DNA of 46,653 nt from Chloroflexota bacterium (GTDB lineage Bacteria > Chloroflexota > Dehalococcoidia > Lucifugimonadales > Australimonadaceae), in the NCBI GenBank assembly GCA_002719775.1, contig PBEP01000001.1:1-46653 (forward strand), read 5' to 3'. The position numbers were made by a program, and so were the translations under genes. The notes beneath the pieces are model-generated. The model made no database searches. It was not told where the DNA came from and worked only from the letters and a program-made list of their open reading frames with translations. Position 1 is the stretch's first letter, and the number at the start of each line of letters is the position of its first letter. Shown piece after piece: positions 36,793 through 46,619 of the stretch.

Positions 36793-37872
36793 CTACTTTT
36801 TCTTGAAAATGCTTAAGGGACTGGTTACTCTCACGGATACATTTGTGCCAACTGCGAATTTAGAATTGGGAGGATGAGGGACGCGCAAAAGCTCCTTACT
36901 AGATAGCTGGATTATTATGACTTCGTGGTCACCGTAGAATTCTTTTTCAATAATTTCGCCATTACTATCACCTGATGTAGAAGACATGATTGTTATTGAT
37001 TCTGGCCTTATTAATACATTAACTTTGCCGTTGACATCGCTATTTGTGAGGTGTTGGCCTATGAAAGTTTCCACCTTGCCATTTTGGGCTATACCTTCAA
37101 TTATATTTGTGTCCCCTAAGAGGGCAGCAGCATTTAGATTGACGGGATTGGAATACACATCTAACGGAGTGCCCACCTGCACTACATTTCCGTTCAGCAT
37201 AAGGCCAATTTGGTCTGCTAAAAGGAACGCCTCATCTTGATCGTGTGTGACAAATACGGTTGAGCAGCCTGCCTGCTTAAGTATCAGCTTTACATCACTG
37301 CGTAGCTTCTTTCTTAACGCAGCATCTAAATTGGAAAAAGGTTCGTCTAAGAGAAGAATGGAAGGTTCAGGCGCTAAAGCCCTTGCAAGGGCAACTCTTT
37401 GCTGTTCCCCTCCTGATAATTCGTGAGGCATTTTGTCATGAAACCTGCTGAGCCCGACCAGTGAAAGTGCTTTTTGTGTACCGTTTTTTATTGATAAGTT
37501 CTTATTTCTTTCAACTTTCCTGTTGTTGCGCTTCAGTCCAAATGCAACATTGTCAAAAACTGATAGATGGGGAAAAAGAGCATAGTCTTGAAATACCATA
37601 CCTACATGTCTTTTTTCAGGCGGAATGAAAGTATCTGAATTGGCAACAACTTCACCATTTAACTCAATATTTCCTTTTTCTGGGCTTTCGAAACCTGCTA
37701 TTAACCTAAGTGTGGTAGTTTTACCGCATCCGCTCGGACCCAAAAGGGCCATTATGGATCCTTCTTCTACGTCAAAAGATACGTTAGCGACAGCAGGAAT
37801 TTCACCAAATCTTTTTGAAAGGTTATTAACTCTAAGTGATTTTACGGTTTTGTTATTTTCTAAATCTTGCAT
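36793..37872 (-). CDS. ABC transporter ATP-binding protein (PotA/FbpC-like, with C-terminal TOBE-like region)
   Basis: MALLGPSGCGKTTTLRLIAGFE, LSGGEQQRVALARALAPEPSILLLDEPFSNLD, VFVTHDQDEAF. Confidence 0.93.
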   Translation of the reverse strand: MQDLENNKTVKSLRVNNLSKRFGEIPAVANVSFDVEEGSIMALLGPSGCGKTTTLRLIAGFESPEKGNIELNGEVVANSDTFIPPEKRHVGMVFQDYALFPHLSVFDNVAFGLKRNNRKVERNKNLSIKNGTQKALSLVGLSRFHDKMPHELSGGEQQRVALARALAPEPSILLLDEPFSNLDAALRKKLRSDVKLILKQAGCSTVFVTHDQDEAFLLADQIGLMLNGNVVQVGTPLDVYSNPVNLNAAALLGDTNIIEGIAQNGKVETFIGQHLTNSDVNGKVNVLIRPESITIMSSTSGDSNGEIIEKEFYGDHEVIIIQLSSKELLRVPHPPNSKFAVGTNVSVRVTSPLSIFKKK

Positions 37873-37948
37873 GCCGCTACCTATGTTTGTACAACATTAT
37901 AACAACGTATGTACGAACTATCTTTTTTGGATATCAAACAGCTTTATT

Positions 37949-39049
37949 TTAGCGTCCATCAGGTAGGTTTTTCCGCAATTTGGATTCATTTAATTTTTCG
38001 CGTAATAACTTGAGTTCATGTTCGTGGTGGCTGTTATTAAACCCATTCTTTCGAGTCCTATAAATTGCTAATAAGAGTACAAAAACAAATATTAAAGGAA
38101 GTGCATATTTAATATACGCACCATTTAATAAACGATTTATATGATTAATCACAGTTGGCTGAGGTAGTCCTTCTATGAATAAATCGAGGAAAAAACCACC
38201 TTCAATTCCCTCAGTTTCTAGAAGTTGGAATTCACGATTTCCAATCTCTGCTCTACCCAGATCGTTTAAATGACTTGATGTACCAATACCAGAGCTTAGC
38301 GGGACTACAAACCGAAAATACTCTGCTCCAAATCGCATATTCCTGCTGATGTCAATTTTTTGGCCTTCATATTCAATCCTATATATGAACTCCAGATAGT
38401 GAGGTTCATCGGTTGTTGGTGGTATCGGAGTATCAATCGCAAATCCGCGATCAACTTCCAATATTTGACCTCCAATTAAATTTGAACGCACATCCAGATT
38501 TTTTGCTCCAATCGGTAAAGCAAACCTTAGTAAATCAGGCATCATCTCGGAATCTTCTAGGAATTTGGGGGAAAATGTGGTGCCACTTTCGTTTTTAATT
38601 GAAACTCTCTCAAGAATCTCAATCATTCTATTCTGAGGATCAGTACCCGTAACGATCACATTGTAAGATTCGAAAGTTAAAATGTTAGAAGATTCGTTGG
38701 TTTCGTAAACCGTTATTATTATTGGGCTTTGCAGTTCGCCTAAGCTCAGAGATTCTGAATAAGTAACCCCTTTGTACTGGACGCTTATCACGTATACGCG
38801 CGCTGGTTCGAGATCAACCTGTTCAAAGCTGAAAGTCCCATCCTGCTCGATTGTCGTGAACCTTTCTTCTATTGAAACTATTCCTTCTAAAACATTTAGC
38901 TTTACAGAAGCCTGATCACCCTCTAATACAAAACCAGGCGTTCCATTTAAGACTGTGCCTGATATGTTGTGATGGGTGTCACTGAAAGCTAATCCAGTCG
39001 TTAGAAGTGTAATTAGTGATACTAATAATAGAACCGAGAGAGATTTCAA
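37949..39049 (-). CDS. Membrane-anchored secreted beta-rich protein (carboxypeptidase-regulatory-like), in cytochrome c maturation locus
   Basis: Signal peptide MKSLSVLLLVSLITLLTTGLAFS; beta-rich ectodomain; C-terminal TM YALPLIFVFVLLLAIYRTRKNG; overlaps the preceding CcmI-like ORF. Confidence 0.6.
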   Translation of the reverse strand: MKSLSVLLLVSLITLLTTGLAFSDTHHNISGTVLNGTPGFVLEGDQASVKLNVLEGIVSIEERFTTIEQDGTFSFEQVDLEPARVYVISVQYKGVTYSESLSLGELQSPIIITVYETNESSNILTFESYNVIVTGTDPQNRMIEILERVSIKNESGTTFSPKFLEDSEMMPDLLRFALPIGAKNLDVRSNLIGGQILEVDRGFAIDTPIPPTTDEPHYLEFIYRIEYEGQKIDISRNMRFGAEYFRFVVPLSSGIGTSSHLNDLGRAEIGNREFQLLETEGIEGGFFLDLFIEGLPQPTVINHINRLLNGAYIKYALPLIFVFVLLLAIYRTRKNGFNNSHHEHELKLLREKLNESKLRKNLPDGR

Positions 39050-39384
39050 CGCGACTCTCCAATTGCGGACTCTAAATCGCTTTGGAGTTCAACTATTTTA
39101 TTCCTTCCCGCAGTTTGATCCCTTAGCAACGCTGCAGCTTCAAGGCGAAGTCTATCGATTTCAGTTTTATAAGATTCTTCAGAAACGCTTTTTATAAGCC
39201 ATTCTTGTTGGAGCGTCCTGATTTCTTCATAGATCCTCTCGCGCAACTGTAAAAATTCTAATTCATGATTTTCCAGGAGTTGTTCAACACTTTCGGCTTC
39301 ACTTTTTTTACGAATCAGTGGTTCGAGTATGAGAAAAAGACAAACAAGCACAAGTAAGGTTGCGAAAATTGATGCCAAAATCAA
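39046..39384 (-). CDS. CcmI-like short membrane coiled-coil protein
   Basis: N-terminal TM then coiled coil RIYEEIRTLQQEWLIKSVSEESYKTEIDRLRLEAAALL, reminiscent of the CcmI N-terminus. Confidence 0.55.
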   Translation of the reverse strand: MILASIFATLLVLVCLFLILEPLIRKKSEAESVEQLLENHELEFLQLRERIYEEIRTLQQEWLIKSVSEESYKTEIDRLRLEAAALLRDQTAGRNKIVELQSDLESAIGESR

Positions 39385-39416
39385 ACTCCATTATTTTCAA
39401 AAATCAAGCAATAGCC

Positions 39417-41381
39417 CTAGGAAGTTTCAATTTGTATATTCTTCCGACTAATTGGCCACAGTGCTAAGAGTGTTCCTAAAATTACAAATGGACCCGCGAC
39501 CCACATCCACCATACAAGGGGATTAATTAGTAGTCGGAAAACCGCACTTTTCCCATCTGGCTGTAGCTCGCTGAACATTATATAGATATCTTCTTTGGGA
39601 GTTGAGTGAATAGCAGCTCTTGTGGATAGCATTGAAAAAGATGGATACAGGGCTTGCCAAGCATTAATCCTTGTTACAAGAGTCCCATTTTTTGAGACTT
39701 CCATGAGTGCTGTTCTTTCAGTTCTATCGTTAAAAGGCACAGTGGTTGTTCCAGAAAATTTTATTTGATAATTCCCTATTGTAGCTGTTTGACCGGGGCT
39801 TAAAATTACGTCTTTTTCAAGGTTGTAGAACTGCGAACCGATTATACCGAAAGCTAGAAGTACAATTCCTATATGAACAATATAGCCTCCGTACCTTGGC
39901 CTATTCCCTGATAACAACTTTATAAAGCTAATTAAGTAATTATGGTGCCCACCAGATTTACTTAATGAAATAGAACCGCGAACCCACTCCTGAGAAATCG
40001 AAGCTAGGACAAAAAAACTGGCGGTAAAAGAAATTAGGGCAACTGGTTTATGGATCTTATATAGCAACAAAGTCACAAAAAATACCAGAGTTATTAAAAG
40101 AGGAATAGCTAATGCATTGATTACTGACTTCCTTGTAGAACGCCTCCAAGGAAGTAATGGTCCGACTCCCATTAGTACGATTAATACTAATAGCAGCGGA
40201 CCATTTAACTTATTAAAAAACGGCTCACCTACGGTAAGAGTAGTGCCTGTCCAAAGTTCAGATATTAGAGGAAATACAACACCCCATAAGGTAATAAAAG
40301 CTACTGATAGCAAAAGCAAATTGTTAACCAAGAATGAAGATTCTCGAGACATATAAGACTCAAGGCTTGTTTTTGATTTTAAATACGCCAACCTATAGAA
40401 AAAAATACCAAAAGAACCAAGCACTGTAATCCCTAAGAAGATAAGAAAAACCCATCCAAGTGTGGATGCACCGAAGGAATGAACTGAAGGGACGGGGCCT
40501 CCACGGTTGATAAAAATCCCGAATGCTCCAAGTGAAAAGGAAATATTTATAAGGACAATATTCCATAGACGAAACATCCCTCTTCTCTTTTGAACCATTA
40601 TGGAATGAATAAAAGCAGTCATGCCTAACCATGGCATGAATGCAGCATTTTCAACAGGATCCCAAGCCCAATAGCCACCCCATCCAAGAATTGTATAGGC
40701 CCACCATGCACCGAGTAATAAACCAATTCCAAGCATTGACCAGGCAATTAAGCCCCAAAATCTTCCAGAATCAACCCATTGATCATCGATTTGGCCAGAT
40801 ATAAGAGCTCCCATAGCATTGGAGAATGGTATAGCGATAATTATTAGTCCAGTCATGATTAAGGGAGGATGAATAAACATCCCAGGGTGCGTTAGCAAGG
40901 GGTTAATCCCTTTGCCATCTACCGGAGTAGAAGGTAATTGCGAAAAAGGATTGGCAAGTACCGATAGAACCAAAACAAAAAAGCCGATAATTAGTAACAA
41001 TACTAAGTTTGTAGCAGCGAAATGATTTCCCGTAGAGATTTTTGATCTACTAATTGCAATGGCAGAAACAAATGAAAGAGAAAAAGCTACAAATAGCAAA
41101 GAACCTTCATTGCCTGCATAAAAAGCCACCCAAGTGTATATCCTTGGCATAGAAAGACTAGAATGTTGGGCAACATACTTGATGCTGAAATCGTTATTTA
41201 AGAATGCTAGCACAAGGACAAGTGTTGCTAAGCCGAGAGCAATTGGAATTGCGAGAGTAGCTCTTTTCCCACTTAAAATCCAACGGTCATTTTGGAATTT
41301 GAACCCGGCAAAGGTAATAGAAATGCCATAAACAGCAAGGATTAGCGCTACTATTACCGCCATTGTTCCGAGTTCCGCCAT
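39417..41381 (-). CDS. ccmF: Cytochrome c heme lyase CcmF
   Basis: WVAFYAGNEGSLLFVAFSL; PLLTHPGMFIHPPLIMTGL; LLGAWWAYTILGWGGYWAWDPVENAAFMPWL; GGYIVHIGIVLLAFGIIGSQFY. Confidence 0.95.
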   Translation of the reverse strand: MAELGTMAVIVALILAVYGISITFAGFKFQNDRWILSGKRATLAIPIALGLATLVLVLAFLNNDFSIKYVAQHSSLSMPRIYTWVAFYAGNEGSLLFVAFSLSFVSAIAISRSKISTGNHFAATNLVLLLIIGFFVLVLSVLANPFSQLPSTPVDGKGINPLLTHPGMFIHPPLIMTGLIIIAIPFSNAMGALISGQIDDQWVDSGRFWGLIAWSMLGIGLLLGAWWAYTILGWGGYWAWDPVENAAFMPWLGMTAFIHSIMVQKRRGMFRLWNIVLINISFSLGAFGIFINRGGPVPSVHSFGASTLGWVFLIFLGITVLGSFGIFFYRLAYLKSKTSLESYMSRESSFLVNNLLLLSVAFITLWGVVFPLISELWTGTTLTVGEPFFNKLNGPLLLVLIVLMGVGPLLPWRRSTRKSVINALAIPLLITLVFFVTLLLYKIHKPVALISFTASFFVLASISQEWVRGSISLSKSGGHHNYLISFIKLLSGNRPRYGGYIVHIGIVLLAFGIIGSQFYNLEKDVILSPGQTATIGNYQIKFSGTTTVPFNDRTERTALMEVSKNGTLVTRINAWQALYPSFSMLSTRAAIHSTPKEDIYIMFSELQPDGKSAVFRLLINPLVWWMWVAGPFVILGTLLALWPISRKNIQIETS

Positions 41382-41420
41382 ATCTCCTCTTAACAAAACA
41401 AAAATATGAATTTAATTAAA

Positions 41421-41945
41421 TCAATCCCTGCCTGATTTCAGCTCTTCATCAACCATGGCTATGAAAGGATCCAATTGTTTTTGAGTATTAATCTCTAGAC
41501 TACCAGACTGAACAATTGAATCGGGTGTTTTTTTCTTCATGGCTCTTAAGGTCAATATCAGAATAAATAAACCTGTGAATATTGCGAATGGCGGTAGTGC
41601 CCAAGCAAGAAGCCCAGCACCTTCAGACGGGGGTTCAGCAAGAATAGACTGACCGTATACTGAAACAAAATAATTTTTGATTTGGTCGGGACTTTCACCA
41701 TTAGCGAGTTTGTTTCTTATAATGCCTCTCATTTGCTTGGCAATTGTTGTTTGTGATTGACGCAATGTCTCACCAGGGCATATAGGGCACATCAGCTGAT
41801 TGTCCAAATTAATTGCCTGGTTTTCAAAAGAAGAATCAGGATTATCTAGTTGAGAAGTTTCAGCGTGGGTAGTAGGCAAGCTTAAAATGAAAAAAGGGAC
41901 AAAAATGATTAAACTTATACGAAGAACAGATTGAGTGATGTGCAT
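41421..41945 (-). CDS. ccmH: Cytochrome c maturation protein CcmH
   Basis: LDNQLMCPICPGETLRQSQTTIAKQMRGIIRNKLANGESPDQIKNYFVSVYGQSIL; C-terminal TM. Confidence 0.92.
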   Translation of the reverse strand: MHITQSVLRISLIIFVPFFILSLPTTHAETSQLDNPDSSFENQAINLDNQLMCPICPGETLRQSQTTIAKQMRGIIRNKLANGESPDQIKNYFVSVYGQSILAEPPSEGAGLLAWALPPFAIFTGLFILILTLRAMKKKTPDSIVQSGSLEINTQKQLDPFIAMVDEELKSGRD

Positions 41946-41972
41946 ATGTTCAAAGCAACTTTAAATCGACTG

Positions 41973-42581
41973 TTAGTTGCCACCTGAAGCCTGATTCTCA
42001 GGAGCTTTTAGTAATGCGGTGCGCTTTTCTGCTTCCAACTCGACCAAGCTGATTAGGCCCCATCTATCTTGATCAGTAAGTAGCTTTCCAAATGCAGGCA
42101 TATAACCATAACCCTTTGTGAGCGAATGATATGCCTCACCTGAAGTGAGATCCATAATACGTGAACTTGAAAAGGAAGGTGGCTGAGGAGCACCGTATTC
42201 TACAAATTTTAACCCAACATACCCATCACCTTCGGCAGTATCACCATGGCAAGACGCACAATTGATGTTATAAATTAGCGCTGCGCGTGATAAAACTTGA
42301 GTAGACTTTGATATTGGGTTAGACAAACTAGATGCTTCTGCACGAGATTCTGGCAAGTCGGAAAGACCGCCGCTAATTGGAATGGAATGTTCAGGAGGCA
42401 GCATTCTCGGAGGTTCTTGAGATTTGTATGTCTGGTTGTAATGCATCTCCTGGAAAATATCGATTTTGTATGCTCCTGTTGATCTACCCGGATCACCTGG
42501 TTCACACGCAATGAGTATTAATGCAGGAAGCATCAAAGCTACTAGCCAAATAAACCTCTTCAAATTCACAGCAAAACGCAT
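41973..42581 (-). CDS. Lipoprotein monoheme cytochrome c (ActE-like)
   Basis: ALILIAC lipobox; NINCASCHGDTAEGDGYVG heme site; KGYGYMPAFGKLLTDQDRWGLISLV. Confidence 0.85.
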   Translation of the reverse strand: MRFAVNLKRFIWLVALMLPALILIACEPGDPGRSTGAYKIDIFQEMHYNQTYKSQEPPRMLPPEHSIPISGGLSDLPESRAEASSLSNPISKSTQVLSRAALIYNINCASCHGDTAEGDGYVGLKFVEYGAPQPPSFSSSRIMDLTSGEAYHSLTKGYGYMPAFGKLLTDQDRWGLISLVELEAEKRTALLKAPENQASGGN

Positions 42582-42586
42582 GCTAG

Positions 42587-43099
42587 TTATTTGCCCTCCT
42601 GCTTAATATCTTCTGCACCGGACTTTTTAAGGCTAGTTTCAGCATCTTTTGCCCTTGAATCCGGACAAGCAACTACTATACCAATGTACCCTTCGGTAAT
42701 TCGAGTGTCATAAACTCCAAGACTTCTCTTAGGCAACCTTGATTCAAATAAAATCCCTAAAACTGTAAAGATAATCGCGTGAAGCATGGTTAGCTCATAC
42801 ATAATGACTGTCATTGGCGGAATGCTTAAGATAGGTTTCCCACCAGTAACTAGGGGATAGGAAATTTGAGTACCTGCAGTAAGAAGCAAACCCAGAGCAA
42901 AACCAACCATGGCTCCAACTATCGGGAATACATATAGCCGATGTGGTGCTTCATATTCCCCAAACGTACCCTCTGGAAATGGACTTCCTGAATAGACATC
43001 GATGTCTTCATGTGGAAAACCATCATCTCGCAAAGCTGTGATTGCATCTGCGGCTTGTTGTGGGTCTTCGAATAAACCCAGTAGTTTAGTATCTGCCAT
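42587..43099 (-). CDS. DUF3341 quinol:cytochrome c oxidoreductase membrane protein (ActD-like)
   Basis: KLLGLFEDPQQAADAITALRDDGFPHEDIDVYSGSPFPEG; two central TMs. Confidence 0.88.
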   Translation of the reverse strand: MADTKLLGLFEDPQQAADAITALRDDGFPHEDIDVYSGSPFPEGTFGEYEAPHRLYVFPIVGAMVGFALGLLLTAGTQISYPLVTGGKPILSIPPMTVIMYELTMLHAIIFTVLGILFESRLPKRSLGVYDTRITEGYIGIVVACPDSRAKDAETSLKKSGAEDIKQEGK

Positions 43100-43104
43100 C
43101 GCGC

Positions 43105-44475
43105 CTACTCCTTAACCAATGCTGGGACAGTAACACGTCCTACTTGCACTTCATCAATTAGTTTCTGGCCTTCTTTTTCTTCCCACAAAGGAATTAGTGG
43201 TACGAACTTACTGAACATTAATAATAAGAACCCAACTAAAAAGAAAGTAGCTCCAACTATCATGAATTCAATAGGGCTTGGACTATAGGTGCCATACTGA
43301 AAAGTAATGGGCCCTTTCCTCATCAGTGCTGGAACAATAATGATCAGCCTTTCAAAGAACATACCAACATTAACTAATAAGCTAGTCCAAAGCATCCATT
43401 GCCAGCTTCTTCTTACCCTCCTGATCATCCAAAGGGGAACAGGAAGTGCAAAAGAAAAGAAATAGAAGACAAAGAAGAACCAGCTCCAGGGTGGTTCAAA
43501 CAATCGTAATATCCAAACAGTGACTTCTTGATCTTCCATTAGCCATAAAGCGAATACAAGCTCTAACCAGAAGAGGAAATGCCATCCAACTGCAACAACC
43601 ACAAGTAGCCTTGCAAGCCCGTCAATATGTTCTTCCCAGATGTAATTATGTAATTTGAAGAGGCTTCTCATAATGATCATTAGGGTTACAACCGCAGAGA
43701 CACCAGACAGTACCGCACCGATAACAAAATATGGTGCAAATACAGTGACGTGCCATGCTGGGACTAAGCTAACACCAAAGTCCCAAGAAACTATTGAATG
43801 GACAGAAACAAAGACAGGAAGAATTAAAGCAGAAAGCAATATCCCAGCAATCCCTTGTAATTTCCATTGGCGTGGACTCCCATGCCAACCTAGTGATAGA
43901 GCGCCATATATAACTTTCCTCCAACCAGTAGACCGATCACGGATGACTGCAAAGTCGGGGATTAGAGCCGTGAAAACAAAAAGCATACTGCTGGTTAAGT
44001 AAGTAGTGATAGCAACTGGGTCCCAAACTAAAGGAGACCGAACATCTGGCCAGATTCCTCGAGCAAAGTCATAAGGTAGTACCCAGTAAATAATGCGCCA
44101 AGGACGGCCTGCGTGAATTACCGGCATTAATAGAGAACACATTAACGCAAAAACAGTCATAGTCTCGGCAGCACGAACCATCGGCCTACGCCACTCAGCT
44201 TGACTTAGCCGTAAAATAGCAGAAATCATTACACCAGCATGACTAATACCAACCCAGAAAATGAAGTTGGTAATAAAGAAACCCCACATCACAGGCCTAT
44301 TGAGCCCGGTTACTCCTAAACCTTGATTTATAAGATAGCCGGCGGCACTCAAACCAATTGCAACAAATACGCTGCATATTGCTAGAACAACAAGCCACCT
44401 GAGCCTAAGGTTGAAAACATTATCCAGAAGCTCTTCATTAATTTGTGCGTCTGTTACTACTCGCCTGTAATACAT
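43105..44475 (-). CDS. NrfD/PsrC-family membrane subunit (ActC-like)
   Basis: GVTGLNRPVMWGFFITNFIFWVGISHAGVMISAILRLSQAEWRRPMVRAAE; ~10 TMs; LGWHGSPRQWK. Confidence 0.9.
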   Translation of the reverse strand: MYYRRVVTDAQINEELLDNVFNLRLRWLVVLAICSVFVAIGLSAAGYLINQGLGVTGLNRPVMWGFFITNFIFWVGISHAGVMISAILRLSQAEWRRPMVRAAETMTVFALMCSLLMPVIHAGRPWRIIYWVLPYDFARGIWPDVRSPLVWDPVAITTYLTSSMLFVFTALIPDFAVIRDRSTGWRKVIYGALSLGWHGSPRQWKLQGIAGILLSALILPVFVSVHSIVSWDFGVSLVPAWHVTVFAPYFVIGAVLSGVSAVVTLMIIMRSLFKLHNYIWEEHIDGLARLLVVVAVGWHFLFWLELVFALWLMEDQEVTVWILRLFEPPWSWFFFVFYFFSFALPVPLWMIRRVRRSWQWMLWTSLLVNVGMFFERLIIIVPALMRKGPITFQYGTYSPSPIEFMIVGATFFLVGFLLLMFSKFVPLIPLWEEKEGQKLIDEVQVGRVTVPALVKE

Positions 44476-44500
44476 CTTTATACCTCTCGCCTAGGTTGAC

Positions 44501-45904
44501 CTAATGCGATTTGGCTATCACCCTTACCCATCGCCCATAAAAGCGACGTACTTTAACTAATCTTAAACCTTCACCAATTTCCCAGATTGAAATTACTGGG
44601 ATGACTTTGCTGGCCAACAAGAAGATCAATGCAGAAGCACTAATTGCGCCTACTGACATCATTAGATCGCCTAAGTTTGGCATTAGCATTCCAGAGGGAA
44701 CCTCATGTAAGTAATGATTCCCTAACTCAGAATCTGGAACCGAAGATGCAGAAACGTATATGCGCATCATGTTTAGCCAGGATCCAATAAGTATGAATAC
44801 GGCTACTAGAGTTGGGCCCCAAACACTTTTTCGTACAGGATTCCAAATCAAAGCCAGCATAGGCCCTAAAAAGTTCAAAAACAATGAGGCCATGAATACT
44901 TCACGATAAGGCCCTAAGAACAATAACTGAAGAACGTTAACTTCTCCGTCTGTTCTGCCGTACCAAAAAGTTAAGAAACTAGCCCACCAAAAATAAAACC
45001 ATAAAAGTGAAAAAGCCAAAAGTGGCTTCGAGAGAGACCAAAATTGATCAGTCCCGATGTAATTTGCATAACCTCCTGTTTGTCTCAAAACGAACATAAA
45101 GACAATCAGGGTCGCTACGGCCCCTTGAAGCCCTACTAAAGTAACGGTTGCTGGGAAAATAGCATCTTTTAATCCAGGAACTTGACTAGCATGAAAGTCT
45201 GACGAAAACATCGTCTGGACTAAAGGGTAACTCATGAGATAAATGGCACCAAATGTAAGAACACCTAAATATTGCATTTTCCAAGCTCTCAAATTACCAA
45301 TCCAGCCTAAGGACAAAGCAGAAACCAACCTTTGCCTCCATGATGGCTGCAGATGATCACGCGCAGCGGCAAGATCAGGAAGAGCTATAAAATGGAGAAG
45401 CGCCAGACCTGCTAAGACCATTGTCCCAACACCAACATACTGCCAAACATCTGGGGCTCCCAGTGGGAAATTAAACCAAAGATCAGGAACTCTTTTTTCT
45501 GGGTCAGTTAAGCTATCAGGTAAAGTTTGCAAAGCGGGAATCAGGATTATAAGAATTATAATTCCGGATAATGCATTCAATTCCGCAATCCTCGTAAAAG
45601 GTCTACGGAAATGAGCTTTTGTCAGTCTTAAACCCGCAGAAACTATGGGAGTAGCAGCAAACGTGGTTAATAAAAACGCCATGGTGCCAATTAGGTATCC
45701 CCAATCCTTACGATCATCCATACCCTCACTTAATCGAACCACAAAAGCTATAACACCCAAAAATGTAAGAGTGGCAAAGATAGCAACCCAAATCCAATAT
45801 CGCGAACCAATCTCTTGATATCGACTAAGGGCGTCCCTTGCAACTTCTTGGTGGCTAGGTGGCTCTGGTATGGGGTCGTGATGATGGTTACTTTGCATGC
45901 GCAT
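44501..45904 (-). CDS. Second NrfD/PsrC-like membrane subunit (ActF/ActC-like paralog)
   Basis: ~10 TMs; TPIVSAGLRLTKAHFRRPFTRIAELNAL; LGWIGNLRAWKMQYLG parallels LGWHGSPRQWKLQG of the neighbour. Confidence 0.82.
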   Translation of the reverse strand: MRMQSNHHHDPIPEPPSHQEVARDALSRYQEIGSRYWIWVAIFATLTFLGVIAFVVRLSEGMDDRKDWGYLIGTMAFLLTTFAATPIVSAGLRLTKAHFRRPFTRIAELNALSGIIILIILIPALQTLPDSLTDPEKRVPDLWFNFPLGAPDVWQYVGVGTMVLAGLALLHFIALPDLAAARDHLQPSWRQRLVSALSLGWIGNLRAWKMQYLGVLTFGAIYLMSYPLVQTMFSSDFHASQVPGLKDAIFPATVTLVGLQGAVATLIVFMFVLRQTGGYANYIGTDQFWSLSKPLLAFSLLWFYFWWASFLTFWYGRTDGEVNVLQLLFLGPYREVFMASLFLNFLGPMLALIWNPVRKSVWGPTLVAVFILIGSWLNMMRIYVSASSVPDSELGNHYLHEVPSGMLMPNLGDLMMSVGAISASALIFLLASKVIPVISIWEIGEGLRLVKVRRFYGRWVRVIAKSH

Positions 45905-46619
45905 CTACCTTCTTAAGGTAAGTTACATTTGGCTTAGTGCCGAGTTCTTTCATTACTGTGTAATTTCGATCATCGTTTAGGAGTTCAAAAACTTTACTAT
46001 TCGAGTCATTTAAATCTCCAAATACAAGTGCGTTTGTTGGACAAGCCTGTACGCAAGCAGGAGCAAATGAACCCTCAGCAGGGTTACTACCAGACCTGGT
46101 TGCTCTTCTAATTCGCTGGACGCACATTGTGCATTTTTCCATTACGCCACGACTACGTATAGTGACATCTGGGTTAAGTTGATTTCGAAGGTCTTCTGGC
46201 CAAACTGGTTCCCAAAAGTTGAAACTACGAGCATGGTAGGGGCAGTTGTTAGCGCAGTAACGAGTACCTACGCATCGATTATAGACCTGGACATTAAGAC
46301 CTTCTTGGTTGTGATAAGTAGCATAGACAGGGCAGACTGGTTCACATGGAGCATTTTCGCAATGCTGACAAAAGAGTGGAATAAACCGGGCTTTAATATC
46401 GGGAAACTCACCCTCCCAATATCTCTCCACTCTGATCCATGAGATTGCGCGACCTTGGTTAAAATGAGTCTCGTTGTTGATCGGTATATTATTTTCGGAC
46501 TCACAGGCGATAACACAGCCTTGGCACCCAGTGCAGCGATCTAAATCGACCACCATTCCCCAGCTTGTATCTGTTGGTCTCTTGGCTAAGTCTCTTTCTA
46601 AGTCTGGTGTTGATACCAT
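45888..46619 (-). CDS. 4Fe-4S ferredoxin-type iron-sulfur protein (NrfC-like / ActB Fe-S domain-like)
   Basis: MVVDLDRCTGCQGCVIACESEN; CQHCENAPCEPVCP; CVGTRYCANNCPYHARSFNF; CTMCVQRI..CVQACPTNALVFGDL. Confidence 0.9.
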   Translation of the reverse strand: MVSTPDLERDLAKRPTDTSWGMVVDLDRCTGCQGCVIACESENNIPINNETHFNQGRAISWIRVERYWEGEFPDIKARFIPLFCQHCENAPCEPVCPVYATYHNQEGLNVQVYNRCVGTRYCANNCPYHARSFNFWEPVWPEDLRNQLNPDVTIRSRGVMEKCTMCVQRIRRATRSGSNPAEGSFAPACVQACPTNALVFGDLNDSNSKVFELLNDDRNYTVMKELGTKPNVTYLKKVDAHAK

